DNA of 54,602 bases from Parvibaculum sp. (lineage in GTDB: Bacteria > Pseudomonadota > Alphaproteobacteria > Parvibaculales > Parvibaculaceae). Under the pieces are notes generated by a model, which did not search any database, was not told the origin of the DNA, and saw only the letters and a program-made list of their open reading frames with translations. The stretch spans positions 1-54,602 of the forward strand of contig JAUSLL010000082.1 in assembly GCA_030649335.1 (NCBI GenBank). The letters run 5' to 3'. A program made the position numbers and the translations under genes. Each line of letters opens with the position of its first letter. Position 1 is the stretch's first letter. This document shows positions 16,203 through 25,062 of this stretch, piece after piece.

Positions 16203-17687
16203 TTAGATGAATTTCACCAGCGACAATTGCGATAGGCTGGACGTCACCTGATAGCTCGCCTGCAGCTGTGTCATCAACGTGTTGAGCTTGGTCGCCACAT
16301 CGTAAGGATCGGCGTTCTGCGTGTCCGCCAGTACCGTCTTGCTTGTCGATATCTGCGCGTTGAGCTTGTTCTGCGCTGTATCGAGCGTCGAAGACTTGAG
16401 CCCGAGATCGGTCATTACGCTCTGCAACGACTGCGAGCCGTCATTGTAGTTGAGCGCCGACGCGGTGCGCTTCGTCAACTCGGCATAGGCTTTGGTTTCG
16501 TTGACGTCGTTGCCCGTATAAGAGACCGCGGCCAGCAGCGCTGCGCTCTTGATGACCGTGCTGATCGCGCTTTGGTCCGCGCGGGCGCCATAAGCGACCT
16601 GCGAGCCCTGACCCACCGTCGCAATAAAATTATTACCCGGCGTACCGCTTGTGTCGCCCTGATACCAGATCACTGTGTTGTCCGGTGTACCGGCAATCAA
16701 AGCCGTCGCCGTGTCATAGGGCGGTCCGTCAACGCGCATCGGCGGATTGTCGAAGAAATTATCTGTAGCTTCGACAGCCGAGGCCGATACCAGCGTCTGC
16801 TTAGCTTCTGTTTTCAGCGTGGCATCAAGCGCCGCCTGGAAATTTGTCGCTGTCGTCGCAGCGTCGGCGCCGATGGTGAATTCACCCGCCCCCGCCGGCG
16901 TCGCATTGGTCGCTGTCAGCGTCACCGTGGTCTTCGTGCCGTCAGGCAGGTTCAGTTCGAACGACACCTTCTGACCGGCGCTCGGCAATGTCGCGCTGAA
17001 GTCAACGTCAACGGAAGGCGGCGTACCAACGGGACCGGTGACAGTTGTCCCCGACAAGGTCGAACTGACGTTAGCGAGTTTGAAACCAAAGGGGCTGCCG
17101 TCAACATCTTCCGCGATGGAAACGCTGCCCGGCACCGCCGAAGTCAGCGCGAGGCGGCCAAGGCCGTCGCCCAGGTCCGCGGCGCTGCGCTGTGCGATGA
17201 CAGTCTTGAGACCCGCATGGATCGTGTCGCCGTTGAGCATCAGATTGGAGGTCACAACCGGCTGCGTCTGTGTCGCCTTACCGCCGAACAGCTGTCGGTC
17301 GCCGACACTCAGGTTCATCAGATCGACAAGTTCACTAAGGCGCATGCCCGAGGTGATCTGCAGATTGGTCTGACCACCAGCCGTCAGTTCGAAAGAGCTG
17401 GAGAGACTGCCGGTTTTCATTTCCGAAGCAATCTTATGCATGCTTTCAAGCGCATTCATGCTCGACTTCACGCGAAGTTGCGTCAGTTGGATCGTGTCGA
17501 GATAGGAATTGGACTGCGACACTTGATTGGTCAGCGCCAGCACGAGCGAGCGTGCGTCGCCGAGACCGGCATAGCTGTCTGTCTTCAAACCCGACGTGAG
17601 CTGGCGCTGTAAATCCGCCAGTTGCGTCTGGATCTGGTTGATGCTGCTACGCATCGTCACCGACTGAGCATAAGAAGAAATCTGCAT
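16203..17687 (-). CDS. flgL: hook-filament junction protein FlgL
   Basis: FlgL (HAP3) joins hook to filament. The 494-aa protein has flagellin-like termini: INQIQTQLADLQRQLTSGLK near the start, and TSSLSQLSLVKFI at the end. The centre is large and variable, with repeated NATPAGAGEFTIGADAATTA-type sequence. It is longer than enteric FlgL (317 aa), as in other alphaproteobacteria. It begins 3 bp after the flgK stop, so the two are one operon. Confidence 0.92.
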   Translation of the reverse strand: MQISSYAQSVTMRSSINQIQTQLADLQRQLTSGLKTDSYAGLGDARSLVLALTNQVSQSNSYLDTIQLTQLRVKSSMNALESMHKIASEMKTGSLSSSFELTAGGQTNLQITSGMRLSELVDLMNLSVGDRQLFGGKATQTQPVVTSNLMLNGDTIHAGLKTVIAQRSAADLGDGLGRLALTSAVPGSVSIAEDVDGSPFGFKLANVSSTLSGTTVTGPVGTPPSVDVDFSATLPSAGQKVSFELNLPDGTKTTVTLTATNATPAGAGEFTIGADAATTATNFQAALDATLKTEAKQTLVSASAVEATDNFFDNPPMRVDGPPYDTATALIAGTPDNTVIWYQGDTSGTPGNNFIATVGQGSQVAYGARADQSAISTVIKSAALLAAVSYTGNDVNETKAYAELTKRTASALNYNDGSQSLQSVMTDLGLKSSTLDTAQNKLNAQISTSKTVLADTQNADPYDVATKLNTLMTQLQASYQVTSSLSQLSLVKFI

Positions 17688-17690
17688 GGC

Positions 17691-19559
17691 TTACCTTCCG
17701 ATGCTCAGAAGAACATCAAAGAGTTCCTTGACCGTCGAAATGACACGCGCATTCGCGGCATAGGCATTCTGAAAAATGATCAGGTTCGACATTTCATTGT
17801 CAATATTGACGCCGGTTTCGCTGTCGAACTTTTCCTGCAAAGCATGCGACACCATTGCCTGTGCGGTCGCATTGTCGCTTGCGTTCTGAGCCTGAGCGGC
17901 CTGCACCGACACAATCCGGCGGGCAAAGCTGTCAATCGAACCATTGAACGGCGTGGTAGAGCTGCCGATACCGGTCGAGGCCGAATAAGACCGGCTGCTG
18001 TCGGACAGGCGGGCGAGCATATCCAGCGGACGCGTATCGTCACCGATCAGCACGCCCGCGCCATAGATAACAAGCTTTGTGTCGTCAGCAATGATCGCAG
18101 CATTGACCATGATCCGACCCGCAAAACCCACCACCTGCGGCGGATTATCGAGACTGCCCGAATAGACACCCTGGCCATTGCCGTCAACGAAGAGCGGCAG
18201 ACCTGTGCCCGTGCCGGCAAGACCGGTTGAGGTCACCGAAGCGCTGACCGAATTTACATCCGACGCGCCCGCCGCACCGTCATCAACAAAGCTGATGAGA
18301 TTGCCGCTGGGGTTATCCACCACGACTGAGGCAGGAAGAGCTGCCTGAATGTCGGCGATGATACCGGCCATCGGCTGATTGAAATTGATGCCAATCACCG
18401 TGTCGTTCGGATTGGCGGTCGCGGTATTGCTCAAAGGCAGAACCGTCGGGTCCATCACTTTGACAATGGTGATCTTGTGCTGTGTGCCAGCAGGCGTATC
18501 CGTATAGGCCAGATTGATCGTGTTGCCCGAGAGCAGTGACGTTGCATCAATCGAAAAACCCGTCGCCGCACCAGATGTTACGGCCGCACCTGCCACCGTT
18601 TCTGTGGACAAGGCCAGAGCCATCTGGCTCGCCATTTCATCGAGCTGCGCCTGCGCTTGCGGCAGCACACGGTCGCGCATATCGAGATAACCCGAAATCG
18701 AACCCGTGCGGAACGCGCCAGAAGCAATCAGATCGACCGATGTCGTACCGTTGCGCAACGTAATCGTACCGACCGTGCGCTTGGCGGGATCAATATTATA
18801 GCTCGACGTGGCATCAAGGCTTGTGTGTTCGTCGAATGTCAGATTGACCGGCTGCTTATCCAGCAGAAGCTGACCGCCGCCTGTGAAGATGGCCACAGTT
18901 CCGTCGTCGCGCTGCACCGCTTTGATGTCCATAAGCGTGGACAACTTGTCGATAGCGATGTCGCGCTGGTCCTGCAGATCAGCCACCGAGACATTGGTGG
19001 CGCGACGCTGAGCGATCTGGTTGTTGAGATCAGCAATGGCTTTAAGCTGCGTATTTGCCGTATCAACCGCGGTTGAAATATTCCGCTCGGCTTCAAGGCG
19101 CATGCCCTGAAGCTGCTGGCTCATGGAATTGAGTTGCGAGGCAAGGTTCGAAGCTGAATTGAGGAACGTCTGGCGGGCCGCCGGATCATCCGGCGACGTC
19201 GCTACGGCCTGCAATTTGGCAATCATGGCCGAAACGGTTGAGGCAACCGAAGACTCGCTGTCCGGTGCGCCGAACATGGCGTTCACGCGCGAAAGATACG
19301 AGTCATAGATGCCAAGCTTCGACGACTTGCCGGTTTCTGTGCGGATCTGCGCCTGTAGAAAGCTATCCACATTGCGCGTCGCGGCGAGCACCTGAACACC
19401 GATGCCCTCGCCGCCCGCGATATTGTTGGAAACCACCGAGGTTTTGCGCGTATAGCCCGCCGTGCCCGCATTCGAGATATTCCTCGAAACGAGATCAAGT
19501 CCTGCCTGGCTCGCATTGAGCCCGCTGATGGCACTACCGATGGCGGAATAAAGGCTCAT
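17691..19559 (-). CDS. flgK: hook-associated protein FlgK
   Basis: FlgK (HAP1) sits between hook and FlgL. The 622-aa product has the N-terminal rod/hook motif (SAISGLNASQAGLDLVSRNI; SNAGTAGYTRKT) and the C-terminal helix NLIIFQNAYAANARVISTVKE. Length is normal. It lies 32 bp downstream of flgE and just before flgL, giving flgE-flgK-flgL. Confidence 0.96.
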   Translation of the reverse strand: MSLYSAIGSAISGLNASQAGLDLVSRNISNAGTAGYTRKTSVVSNNIAGGEGIGVQVLAATRNVDSFLQAQIRTETGKSSKLGIYDSYLSRVNAMFGAPDSESSVASTVSAMIAKLQAVATSPDDPAARQTFLNSASNLASQLNSMSQQLQGMRLEAERNISTAVDTANTQLKAIADLNNQIAQRRATNVSVADLQDQRDIAIDKLSTLMDIKAVQRDDGTVAIFTGGGQLLLDKQPVNLTFDEHTSLDATSSYNIDPAKRTVGTITLRNGTTSVDLIASGAFRTGSISGYLDMRDRVLPQAQAQLDEMASQMALALSTETVAGAAVTSGAATGFSIDATSLLSGNTINLAYTDTPAGTQHKITIVKVMDPTVLPLSNTATANPNDTVIGINFNQPMAGIIADIQAALPASVVVDNPSGNLISFVDDGAAGASDVNSVSASVTSTGLAGTGTGLPLFVDGNGQGVYSGSLDNPPQVVGFAGRIMVNAAIIADDTKLVIYGAGVLIGDDTRPLDMLARLSDSSRSYSASTGIGSSTTPFNGSIDSFARRIVSVQAAQAQNASDNATAQAMVSHALQEKFDSETGVNIDNEMSNLIIFQNAYAANARVISTVKELFDVLLSIGR

Positions 19560-19591
19560 TCTAATTCAAACCTGAGTGACTGCTACTGGCC

Positions 19592-21010
19592 TTAACGCTT
19601 CATATTCAGCGTTTCCTGGATCAGCGTGTCCGAGGTGGTGATAATGCGGGTGCCGGCCGTATAAGCCTGCTGCGCGATGATGAGTTTGGAGAACTCGTCA
19701 GCGAGATCGACGTTCGAGGCTTCGTTGGCTGAAGCAATGATGTCGCCTGTGCCACCCATGATCGCCGCGCCCGATTCCTGCGTTTCCGCAAAGGCCGTGC
19801 CGTTCATTTTCTGCAAGCCGTTCGGATTGTTGAACTTGGCGAGCGTCACCTGAAAAATATCGATGGTCTTGCCGTTCGTGTACGTACCGGTCACACGACC
19901 ATTGGCACCCACGGCAACATTCACAAGTTCGCCGGAAGCATAGCCGTCCTGATCGATCTTGTTGACCGACACGGTGCCGTTGTTATCGGCAAACTGCGTC
20001 ATGTTGCCGGGACCATGTGTCAACGTCACGTTGCCAAGGTTATTCCCGTTGACGGTCAGATTGGTGATCGTCGTGCTGTCGACAGACGGGCTCAACTGGC
20101 CGGTGGCTGTGAAGCTATAGGCCTGACCGATATTGGTCCATTTGGCACTTGTGCCGGTGGCGCTGTCATCGGATTTATAAAAAGCCATCCATGTGTCGCC
20201 GCCGCCAGTACCAGCATCGTCGGCAGCATTGTTGGTTTTAACCCAACGAATCTGCACGTTGATCGGATTGCCCTGACCGTCATAGGTCGTGATGGCACCG
20301 CCGGAGACTGAACGGTCGAGGAAATTCTGCTCGTCGGCAGCGTGGATATATCCATCACCCGCGCCCGCACCTGTCGGATCATTGGCGAAGGTTGTACCGC
20401 CGGCAATTTCAGCCGCTGTCATCAGCAATTCGCTGCCCGCCGCATAGGAAAGCGCCGTCGCATGGGCTGTCTGCGGCATGTTGGGCAGGTTCGCTGTATA
20501 ACTGATGTTAGTCGTTCGGTTCGCCGTGAGGAAACTATTGTTGACCTTGATCGGGGACGGCGTGTCGCCGACCGGATTGTTGGTCGCCGGATCAATCGCC
20601 GTGCCCTGAAGGTAATAGCCGCCGCCATTAACGAGATAGCCGTTCTTATCCATCGAGAAATCGCCGCGACGCGTGTAATAATTCACGTTCTGGAAGACGG
20701 GGTTGTTATCAACCGTTGCCACCCGCTGCGAAACGATGAAAAAGCCTTCGCCGTTGATCGCCATATTGGTGGCGACCTGCGATGCGTCAACCGAACCCTG
20801 CACCGTATTGGTGTAGCCGGGACGCGCCACAACGGCGCCGGGCTGGTGGAAATTGGAGTTCGACGCAGTCACGATGTCATAGAAGCTCGCGTCGGTCCGC
20901 TTGAAGCCGGTTGTCTGGCTGTTCGCAATATTGTCCGAGATGTAGCCGAGCGCGCTCGACTGTGCGCGGATGCCGGTGATCGCGGTGGTCATTGACCCAA
21001 AGAAACTCAT
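19592..21010 (-). CDS. flgE: flagellar hook protein FlgE
   Basis: FlgE polymerises into the hook. The 472-aa product has the N-terminal motif NIANSQTTGFKRTDASFYD, the middle MAINGEGFFIV and C-terminal SNVDLADEFSKLIIAQQAYT. It is first in the minus-strand operon with flgK and flgL, under its own sigma-54 promoter. The hook-capping gene flgD and ruler fliK are not in the window. Confidence 0.96.
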   Translation of the reverse strand: MSFFGSMTTAITGIRAQSSALGYISDNIANSQTTGFKRTDASFYDIVTASNSNFHQPGAVVARPGYTNTVQGSVDASQVATNMAINGEGFFIVSQRVATVDNNPVFQNVNYYTRRGDFSMDKNGYLVNGGGYYLQGTAIDPATNNPVGDTPSPIKVNNSFLTANRTTNISYTANLPNMPQTAHATALSYAAGSELLMTAAEIAGGTTFANDPTGAGAGDGYIHAADEQNFLDRSVSGGAITTYDGQGNPINVQIRWVKTNNAADDAGTGGGDTWMAFYKSDDSATGTSAKWTNIGQAYSFTATGQLSPSVDSTTITNLTVNGNNLGNVTLTHGPGNMTQFADNNGTVSVNKIDQDGYASGELVNVAVGANGRVTGTYTNGKTIDIFQVTLAKFNNPNGLQKMNGTAFAETQESGAAIMGGTGDIIASANEASNVDLADEFSKLIIAQQAYTAGTRIITTSDTLIQETLNMKR

Positions 21011-21060
21011 GGCTTGTCTCCATGCCGTAGTGCAGGTGCACGAATGCTTGGTCTCATGAG

Positions 21061-21076
21061 AGCAAGGAGCAGGCCA
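21061..21076 (-). promoter_or_regulatory. sigma-54 promoter of flgE-flgK-flgL
   Basis: On the minus strand the sequence reads TGGCCTGCTCCTTGCT, with GG at 21075-21074 and GC at 21063-21062 at exact 12-bp spacing and the TTGC right half intact. The predicted start is near 21050, about 40 nt before flgE. Confidence 0.7.
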
Positions 21077-21147
21077 GACAAAAAACTCATATAAATCAAT
21101 GGGTTATATTTAGATAAACGAAGATTTAAGGGTATTTTTCGCCGCTC

Positions 21148-21165
21148 CGGGCAGAATTTGCCGGG
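21148..21165 (-). promoter_or_regulatory. putative activator (FlbD-like) box upstream of flgE
   Basis: On the minus strand this is CCCGGCAAATTCTGCCCG, nearly palindromic and matching the boxes at 12416 and 3261. It lies 73-90 bp upstream of the promoter GG. The rest of the 306-bp gap 21011-21316 shows nothing else I can name; the start signals of the divergent moxR-like gene are not obvious. Confidence 0.5.
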
Positions 21166-21316
21166 TCGTTGCACGCAAACGTTCAAGGCAGCGGCAGATG
21201 TGGCGCGGCGTTTGGCTTGAACGGTTAGGGCCCAAGCCCTAGTTTCGTGCGTCATGACATTGCCAAAGGGGAGGCGGTTGCGCACGCGACCGGCCCGGTA
21301 GAGAAAGCCAACTAAA

Positions 21317-22162
21317 ATGAAGTTCGAAGGTACCAAGAATTACGTCGCCACCGATGACCTGCGCGTTGCCGTTAACGCTTCGATAACGCTTCAGCGTCCG
21401 CTGCTCATCAAAGGCGAACCGGGCACAGGCAAGACCGTGCTCGCCGAAGAAGTGGCGAAAGCCCTCAACGTCGAACTCATCACATGGAACATCAAGTCCA
21501 CGACCAAAGCCCAGCAGGGCCTTTATGAGTATGACGCCATCACGCGCCTGCGCGACAGCCAGCTCGGCGACGCCCGCGTCAAGGACATCAGCAACTACAT
21601 TGCCAAAGGCAAACTCTGGGAAGCCTTCGAGCGCCCCAACCGCCCGATCCTGCTGATCGACGAAATCGACAAGGCCGACATCGAATTCCCGAACGATCTG
21701 CTTCAGGAACTCGATCGCATGGAATTTTACGTGTACGAGACCGATCAGGTGATCAAGGCCGAACAGCGCCCCATCGTCATCATCACGTCGAACAACGAAA
21801 AAGAACTTCCCGACGCCTTCCTGCGTCGCTGCTTCTTCCACTACATCAAATTTCCCGAAGAAGAGACGATGCGCGCCATCATCGAAGTGCATTTCCCCGG
21901 CCTCAAGGGCAAGCTGGTGCAGGAAGCATTGAACATTTTCTACGAAATTCGCGAAGTGCCGGGCCTCAAGAAGAAACCGTCAACGTCGGAACTCATCGAC
22001 TGGCTGAAACTTCTCCTCTCCGAGGATATCTCACCCGAAACACTGCGTGAGAAAGATCCCTCGAAACTCATCCCGCCGCTCCACGGTGCGCTGCTCAAGA
22101 ACGAGCAAGACGTTCATCTCTTCGAACGCCTCGCCTTCCTCGCACGCCGCGAACGGAACTAA
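21317..22162 (+). CDS. MoxR-family AAA+ ATPase
   Basis: MoxR ATPases act as chaperones that mature metalloenzymes or complexes, usually with a VWA partner. The 281-aa product has Walker A GEPGTGKT (residues 33-40), Walker B ILLIDEIDKA (111-120), a sensor 1 region IITSNNEKELPDAFLRR, and a winged C-terminal lid. A CoxE-like VWA protein is encoded two genes downstream, the usual pairing. The substrate is unknown. Confidence 0.9.
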   Translation: MKFEGTKNYVATDDLRVAVNASITLQRPLLIKGEPGTGKTVLAEEVAKALNVELITWNIKSTTKAQQGLYEYDAITRLRDSQLGDARVKDISNYIAKGKLWEAFERPNRPILLIDEIDKADIEFPNDLLQELDRMEFYVYETDQVIKAEQRPIVIITSNNEKELPDAFLRRCFFHYIKFPEEETMRAIIEVHFPGLKGKLVQEALNIFYEIREVPGLKKKPSTSELIDWLKLLLSEDISPETLREKDPSKLIPPLHGALLKNEQDVHLFERLAFLARRERN

Positions 22163-22171
22163 AAAGCCGGA

Positions 22172-22789
22172 ATGGCTCCGGTCGGTCACGATACGACGAC
22201 GCTGGCTTTCTACGCGAAGGAAGCCACGCAATATGCAGTCGCATCAGAACGACCGGAGCCCTCGGCACCGCTCACCCGCTTTATGCACGATCTCAAAGCA
22301 GGTGCACGTGTTCTGGACCTTGGGTGCGGCACCGGCCGTGACACACTCTTCATGCGTGACGCGGGTTTCGTGGTCACGCCTGTGGACGGGTCAGCGGAAA
22401 TGGTGCGGGAACTTCAAAAGCGCGGCGGACCGGAAGGCCATGTCATGCTTTATGAAAATCTGGATTGGGAGGCGAGTTTCGACGGCGTCTGGGCCAATGC
22501 CTCCCTCCTCCACGTCCCGCGCGGTGCCATTGTCGATGTATTGCGCCGCGTTCATCACGCCCTGAAACCAGAGGGTCATTTCTTTGCCAGCTTCAAGGCC
22601 GGCACCGAAGACGGAAGAGACAGGTTCAGCCGCTATTTCAACTATCCCGCCCGAACGGAACTGGGCAAGTGGATGACGGAAAGCGCGGATTGGGCCGGAT
22701 ATGAGATCGAGGAAACAAAAGGCGGCGGATATGACGGTGAGCCGACAGATTGGCTTTATCTCCGCGCCCGAAAAGACATAAACGGCTGA
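22172..22789 (+). CDS. class I SAM-dependent methyltransferase
   Basis: The 205-aa product has motif I VLDLGCGTGRDT (about residues 47-58), the acidic strand end VTPVDGSAEM, and a motif IV region GVWANASLLHVPRGAI followed by LKPEGHFFASFK. The fold is a small-molecule methyltransferase; substrate unknown. It begins 9 bp after the MoxR-like gene and ends 62 bp before the VWA gene, so it looks inserted into what is normally a two-gene pair. Confidence 0.85.
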   Translation: MAPVGHDTTTLAFYAKEATQYAVASERPEPSAPLTRFMHDLKAGARVLDLGCGTGRDTLFMRDAGFVVTPVDGSAEMVRELQKRGGPEGHVMLYENLDWEASFDGVWANASLLHVPRGAIVDVLRRVHHALKPEGHFFASFKAGTEDGRDRFSRYFNYPARTELGKWMTESADWAGYEIEETKGGGYDGEPTDWLYLRARKDING

Positions 22790-22851
22790 TTTGGCGCTCC
22801 CCGCGCTGTCGGCTAGACTTCAAGAAACGACAATTCAAAGGGTCACTACCC

Positions 22852-24027
22852 ATGTTCGTCCACTTCTTTCACGAGTTGAAGAACGCCAATATTCCCGTGT
22901 CATTGCGCGAATATCTGATGCTGCTTGAAGCTCTCGACAAAAACGTGATCGAGAACAAGGTCGAGGATTTCTATTTCCTCTCCCGCGCCTCGCTGGTGAA
23001 GGACGAGCGCAATCTCGACAAGTTCGATCAGGTTTTCGGCCATGTCTTCAAAGGGCTCGACCTGACGCTCGAAGATCACGCCCATCAACTGCCCGAAGAA
23101 TGGCTGAAGGCGCTCACTGAAAAATTCCTGACCGAAGAAGAAAAAGCCGAGATCGAAAAACTCGGCGGCTGGGAAAAGATCATGGAGACGCTGAAGAAGC
23201 GCCTCGAAGAGCAGGAAAAGCGCCACGAAGGCGGCAATAAGATGATCGGCACGGCGGGCACCTCGCCTTTCGGTGCCAATGGCTACAATCCCGAAGGCGT
23301 GCGCATCGGCCAGAAAGAAGGCCGCCACGGCAAGGCGGTGAAGGTCTGGGACAAGCGCGAATATAAGAACCTCGACGATCAGGTCGAGCTTGGCACCCGC
23401 AACATCAAAGTAGCGCTGCGCCGCTTGCGCAAATTCGCCCGCGAAGGCGCACAGACGGAACTCGACCTGCCCGATACGATCAAATCAACGGCCAGCAACG
23501 GCTATCTCGACATCAAAATGGTCGCGGAACGCCGCAACAAAGTGAAGCTGCTGGTCCTGTTCGACATCGGCGGCTCGATGGACAGCCACATCAAGCTTTG
23601 CGAAGAACTGTTTTCGGCCGCGCGCACCGAATTCAAGAACATGGAATATTTCTATTTCCACAACTGCCTGTACGAAGGCGTGTGGAAAGACAACCGTCGG
23701 CGCCACAACGAGAAGATGAACACCTGGGACGTGCTGCATAAGTACCCGGCCGACTACAAGGTCATCTTCGTCGGCGACGCCACCATGTCGCCTTACGAAA
23801 TCACCTATGCGGGCGGTTCTGTTGAACATTGGAACGAAGAACCCGGTGCCATCTGGCTCGAACGCGTGACGCAGATTTACGAAAGCGCGGTTTGGCTTAA
23901 CCCCGTGGCCGAACGCCATTGGGAATACACGCCGTCGCTGCAAATCATCAAACAGGTGATGGGCGAACGCATGTTCCCGCTGACGCTCGGCGGCCTCGAC
24001 CGGGCCATGCGCGAGCTAAGTCGCTGA
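22852..24027 (+). CDS. CoxE-like VWA-domain protein
   Basis: This partner of MoxR ATPases has 391 aa: an N-terminal helical domain (FVHFFHELKNANIPVSLREY), a charged coiled segment (about residues 85-128), and a C-terminal von Willebrand A fold. The metal-site motif reads DIGGSM (238-243), the variant typical of this family rather than DxSxS. The ATG at 22852 has an AAAGGG ribosome site; the frame is open from 22750 but the extra residues overlap the methyltransferase gene and look random. Likely role: substrate adaptor for the MoxR complex. Confidence 0.88.
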   Translation: MFVHFFHELKNANIPVSLREYLMLLEALDKNVIENKVEDFYFLSRASLVKDERNLDKFDQVFGHVFKGLDLTLEDHAHQLPEEWLKALTEKFLTEEEKAEIEKLGGWEKIMETLKKRLEEQEKRHEGGNKMIGTAGTSPFGANGYNPEGVRIGQKEGRHGKAVKVWDKREYKNLDDQVELGTRNIKVALRRLRKFAREGAQTELDLPDTIKSTASNGYLDIKMVAERRNKVKLLVLFDIGGSMDSHIKLCEELFSAARTEFKNMEYFYFHNCLYEGVWKDNRRRHNEKMNTWDVLHKYPADYKVIFVGDATMSPYEITYAGGSVEHWNEEPGAIWLERVTQIYESAVWLNPVAERHWEYTPSLQIIKQVMGERMFPLTLGGLDRAMRELSR

Positions 24028-24413
24028 ACCGGCAGAACCTGATACGCGCCGTCGCATGGGTGGACTTCGCCGTCACCCTGCCCTTCGCGCTGCCTGTTAT
24101 TTCCTATTGGCTGCTCGGCTACATCTATCACCTCGATCAGGTGATGCTGATGGCGAGCCCTATCCCCACCTTCGAGCCAGTGGCGATGCTGTTCGTCAAT
24201 ATCATGGGCGTGCTGGGTGTGGTCTGGGCGCTGGCGCGGATTGCCACGCCCACTGAGGCACTCGCCCGCATGGACGCACTGGCTCGCATTATCGTCGCAG
24301 CCCTCATCATCCATGCCATCACATGGGGCGCGACGCCGGTGCTGTGGCTTTTCGTGATGACGGAACTCATGGGCGGCGCCGTACAACTATTCGGCCGTCC
24401 CTGCCCGGCTTGA
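24024..24413 (+). CDS. small four-helix membrane protein with non-ATG start
   Basis: The reading frame after the VWA gene encodes four hydrophobic segments: around AVTLPFALPVISYWLLGY, MLFVNIMGVLGVVWALA, IIVAALIIHAITWG and VLWLFVMTELMGG. No ATG lies near the natural N-terminus; the nearest in-frame ATG is far upstream inside the VWA gene. Candidates are CTG at 24024, overlapping the VWA stop as CTGA and giving about 129 aa, or GTG at 24060. I list the longer form; the start is uncertain. Function unrecognised. Confidence 0.55.
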   Translation: MNRQNLIRAVAWVDFAVTLPFALPVISYWLLGYIYHLDQVMLMASPIPTFEPVAMLFVNIMGVLGVVWALARIATPTEALARMDALARIIVAALIIHAITWGATPVLWLFVMTELMGGAVQLFGRPCPA

Positions 24414-24482
24414 TTATCCCCTGCCATTCTTTCGCCCACTTCCGCACCAAAATGGAATAATGCGGAACGCGAGAGGACAACC

Positions 24483-24758
24483 ATGACAACACTCACACGC
24501 ACCTTGCCGCGCGTCAGCTTTGGCCTTGGCGCATTGATGCTGCTCGCCGCTTGCGCGAGCGACCCCGCCGCCGAACAGGCGCGGCTCGACACGATCGACC
24601 ATCAGAACTGCACGGACCTCGGCTTCAAAACCGGCACAGAGCCCTATGGCAATTGCCGCCTGAAACTGAAGGAAATCCGCGCCACGCAAGCCGCCGAAAA
24701 CGAGAAATCCTCGGGCGTGCATTTTGGCTTAGGTCTTGGCGTGTCCAAAGGTTTCTGA
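24483..24758 (+). CDS. small lipoprotein A (paralogue of the next gene)
   Basis: This 91-aa protein has a lipoprotein signal (lipobox LAAC, about residues 21-24) and a short mature part with two cysteines. It shares the pattern C..LGF..GTEPYGNCRLKLKEIRA with the product of the following gene (24784), so the two arose by tandem duplication. I do not recognise a characterised family. The two cysteines may form a disulfide. Confidence 0.8.
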   Translation: MTTLTRTLPRVSFGLGALMLLAACASDPAAEQARLDTIDHQNCTDLGFKTGTEPYGNCRLKLKEIRATQAAENEKSSGVHFGLGLGVSKGF

Positions 24759-24783
24759 CGCGCCCTGTGTAAAGGAGGCCCCC

Positions 24784-25059
24784 ATGCGTATATGGATTCC
24801 ACTGACCGCTCTTGTCCTGCTGGCGGGTTGCGCGAGCAGCGAGCAAATAGCGGCGCGCGACAATGCGCAGCGGCAACTCGATGAACGCGAGTGTCAGCAA
24901 CTGGGTTTCTCCCCCGCCACCGAACCTTTCGCCAACTGCCTGCTGCGGCTGAAAGAAATCCGCGCGCAGGAAGCAAATACCGACGCGATGCGCCGCGCCA
25001 ATACGCCCGACCCCTGGGGGCCTTGGGGTCCGTGGGGATATCGCCCCTATCGCTACTAA
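24784..25059 (+). CDS. small lipoprotein B (paralogue of the previous gene)
   Basis: This 91-aa lipoprotein has a signal ending LLAGC, preceded by an excellent AAAGGAGG ribosome site that fixes the start at ATG 24784. The mature domain carries C..LGF..ATEPFANCLLRLKEIRA like its neighbour, then a Trp/Gly/Pro-rich tail (WGPWGPWGYRPYRY). It is convergent with the methyltransferase gene, 3 bp apart. Function unknown. Confidence 0.8.
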   Translation: MRIWIPLTALVLLAGCASSEQIAARDNAQRQLDERECQQLGFSPATEPFANCLLRLKEIRAQEANTDAMRRANTPDPWGPWGPWGYRPYRY

Positions 25060-25062
25060 TCC

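Noticed and set aside
16572..17612. 346-aa plus-strand reading frame
   Set aside because: It is the antisense of flgL, Arg/His-rich and without family features; a typical shadow frame in GC-rich coding DNA.
20342..20995. 217-aa plus-strand reading frame
   Set aside because: Antisense to flgE, no motif and composition typical of a shadow.
22750..22851. N-terminal extension of the VWA protein
   Set aside because: It overlaps the methyltransferase gene, reads as basic random sequence, and a good ribosome site stands before ATG 22852.
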